64,000 nt of DNA from Hydractinia symbiolongicarpus (lineage: Eukaryota; Cnidaria; Hydrozoa; Anthoathecata; Hydractiniidae). Under the pieces are notes generated by a model that was given only the letters and a program-made list of their open reading frames with translations, made no database searches and was not told the DNA's origin. The stretch is taken from NCBI RefSeq assembly GCF_029227915.1, contig NC_079886.1, positions 3,844,001 to 3,908,000 on the forward strand. The letters run 5' to 3'. A program made the position numbers and the translations under genes. This document shows positions 62,801-64,000 of the stretch, one piece after another; position 1 is the stretch's first letter, and every line of letters begins with the position of its first letter.

Positions 62801-64000
62801 AAATACATGTTGGTACGAATATGTGACGCAACCGTTGTAACAGAAACGGACTGATACCGTTTGAAAGTCAATGAGATGAAGTTTTTGAAACTTCCTCAAT
62901 TTCTTCAGCGTGCGATAACGGCTAGGATTGGTCCCACAGTAAAAAGTGACTTATATATCTACATTTTTAAGTGAAGCACTACCACAGTGCCCAGTTTAAT
63001 CGCTGAGTTCCGGCAATCATCCCAATTTAGAAAGAATGTTATTTCATGGAGTCCAATTGTCTCAATTATCACATTTATAATGTTAAAGTCCAAAATCAGT
63101 TCAATTAAGTCCCACAGTCAATCGTTTCACTGTTAAAAGCGATGCAACCTAGTAATATCAGAAAAATATCGCTAAATACATGTTGGAACGAATATATGAT
63201 GCAACCGTTGTAACAGAAACGGGCTGATACCGTTAGAAATTCAATGAAATGTAGTTTTTGAAACTGTCTCAATTTCTTCAGCGTGCGATAACGGCTAGGT
63301 TTGGTCCCACAGTAAAAAATGACTTATATATCTACATTTTTAAATGAAGCGCTACCACAGTGCCCAGTTTAATCGCTGAGTTCCGTCAATCATGCCAATT
63401 TAAGAAGAATGTTATTGCATGGAGTCCAATTGTCTCAATTATCACATTTATAAAGTTAAAGTCCCAAATCAGTTCAAGTAAGTCCCACAGTCAATCGTTT
63501 CACTGTTAAAAGCGATACAACCTAGTAATATCAGAAAAATATCGCTAAACACATGTTGGTACGAATATGTGACGCAACCGTTGTAACAGAAACGGACTGA
63601 TACCGTTAGAAAGTCAATGAAATGAAGTTTTTGAAACTGTCTCAATTTCTTCAGCGTGCGATAACGACTAGGATTGGTCCCACAGTAAGAAATGACTTAT
63701 TTATTTAAGTTTTTAAATAAAGCGCTACCACAGCGTCCAGTGTAATCGGTGAATTCCAACAATCATGTCAATTTAAAAAGAATGTTATTTCAAGGAGTCC
63801 AAATGTGACGTTTATTACATTTATCAGGTCACAGTCCAAAATCAGTTCAAGTAAGTCCCATAGTCAATCGTTTCACTGTTAAAAGCGATGCAACCTAGTA
63901 ATATCAGAAAAATATCGCTAAATACATGTTGGTACGAATATGTGACGCAACCGTTGTAACTGAAACGGACTGATACTGTTACAAAGTCAATGAAATGTAG
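56832..64000 (-). repeat. Right-arm block, mixed with local 746- and 1492-bp repeats
   Basis: Minus-orientation monomers of mixed subfamilies to the window end. A dimer repeats at 746 bp around 59.1-60.6 kb (AATGAAATGAAG from 59141 and 59887). A four-monomer block repeats at 1492 bp around 60.7-63.3 kb (AAGTGAAGCGCTACCATAG from 60731 and 62223). One monomer has a TA insertion (CCTATAGTAATATC at 57932). No gene is present. Confidence 0.82.

Larger units (their letters stand above)
41212..64000 (-). repeat. 373-bp satellite array, right arm (- orientation)
   Basis: The same satellite family as the left arm but reverse-complemented, about 61 monomers, continuing past the window end. Recurrent blocks are ACATGTTGGTACGA, GAAGCGCTACCACAG and GTAGTTTTTGAAAC. 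It is not a mirror copy of the left arm. It has its own subfamilies, for example one with CGGTGAATTCCAACAATC and TTTAAATAAAGCGC, and one with GTTGGTACGACAATGTGACG. No gene, RNA gene or other element was found in it. Confidence 0.96.

Overview
The window is eukaryotic, very probably animal, repetitive DNA. It holds two arms of one AT-rich satellite with a basic repeat of about 373 bp, interrupted once by a piggyBac-type DNA transposon. No bacterial genes, rRNA, tRNA or CRISPR array are visible. The species cannot be named from the sequence. The evidence for a eukaryote is the satellite organisation, a spliceosomal-type intron in the transposase, and the TTAA-flanked piggyBac element.

Layout. 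Positions 1-37776 are about 100 head-to-tail monomers in one orientation, here called +. Positions 37777-41173 are a 3389-bp piggyBac element between two TTAA target-site copies. Positions 41174-41206 are 33 bp more of the interrupted + monomer. A 5-bp ATCAG duplication follows, and from 41212 to the end about 61 monomers run in the opposite orientation. Both arms run off the window edges. The orientation switch is therefore 33 bp outside the transposon, not at its end.

Within the arms the monomers form many local higher-order repeats, seen as long near-identical blocks at fixed offsets. Left-arm offsets are 4860, 1868/1867, 747, 2239, 1842/1096 and 2608 bp. Right-arm offsets are 1491, 746, 2237, 2228, 1111 and 4450 bp. 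Nearly all are whole multiples of the monomer, as unequal crossing-over would produce. One such crossover can be placed within about 25 bp (26310-26336).

The only protein-coding gene is the element's transposase, on the minus strand. It has a short acidic first exon (40812-40683), a 311-bp intron filled largely by a 147-bp TA microsatellite, and a long second exon (40371-38524). The second exon carries the three catalytic aspartates and a C-terminal cysteine-rich zinc domain. A one-base length change in an A10 tract (39116-39125) breaks the frame, so the copy reads as a very recent pseudogene. Its terminal inverted repeats and TTAA duplications are intact. I found no new multi-gene system. 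The most informative signals are the orientation-switch junction, the crossover scar, the nested higher-order repeats and the duplicated subterminal motif at the transposon's left end. All identity statements were judged by eye, without alignment software.
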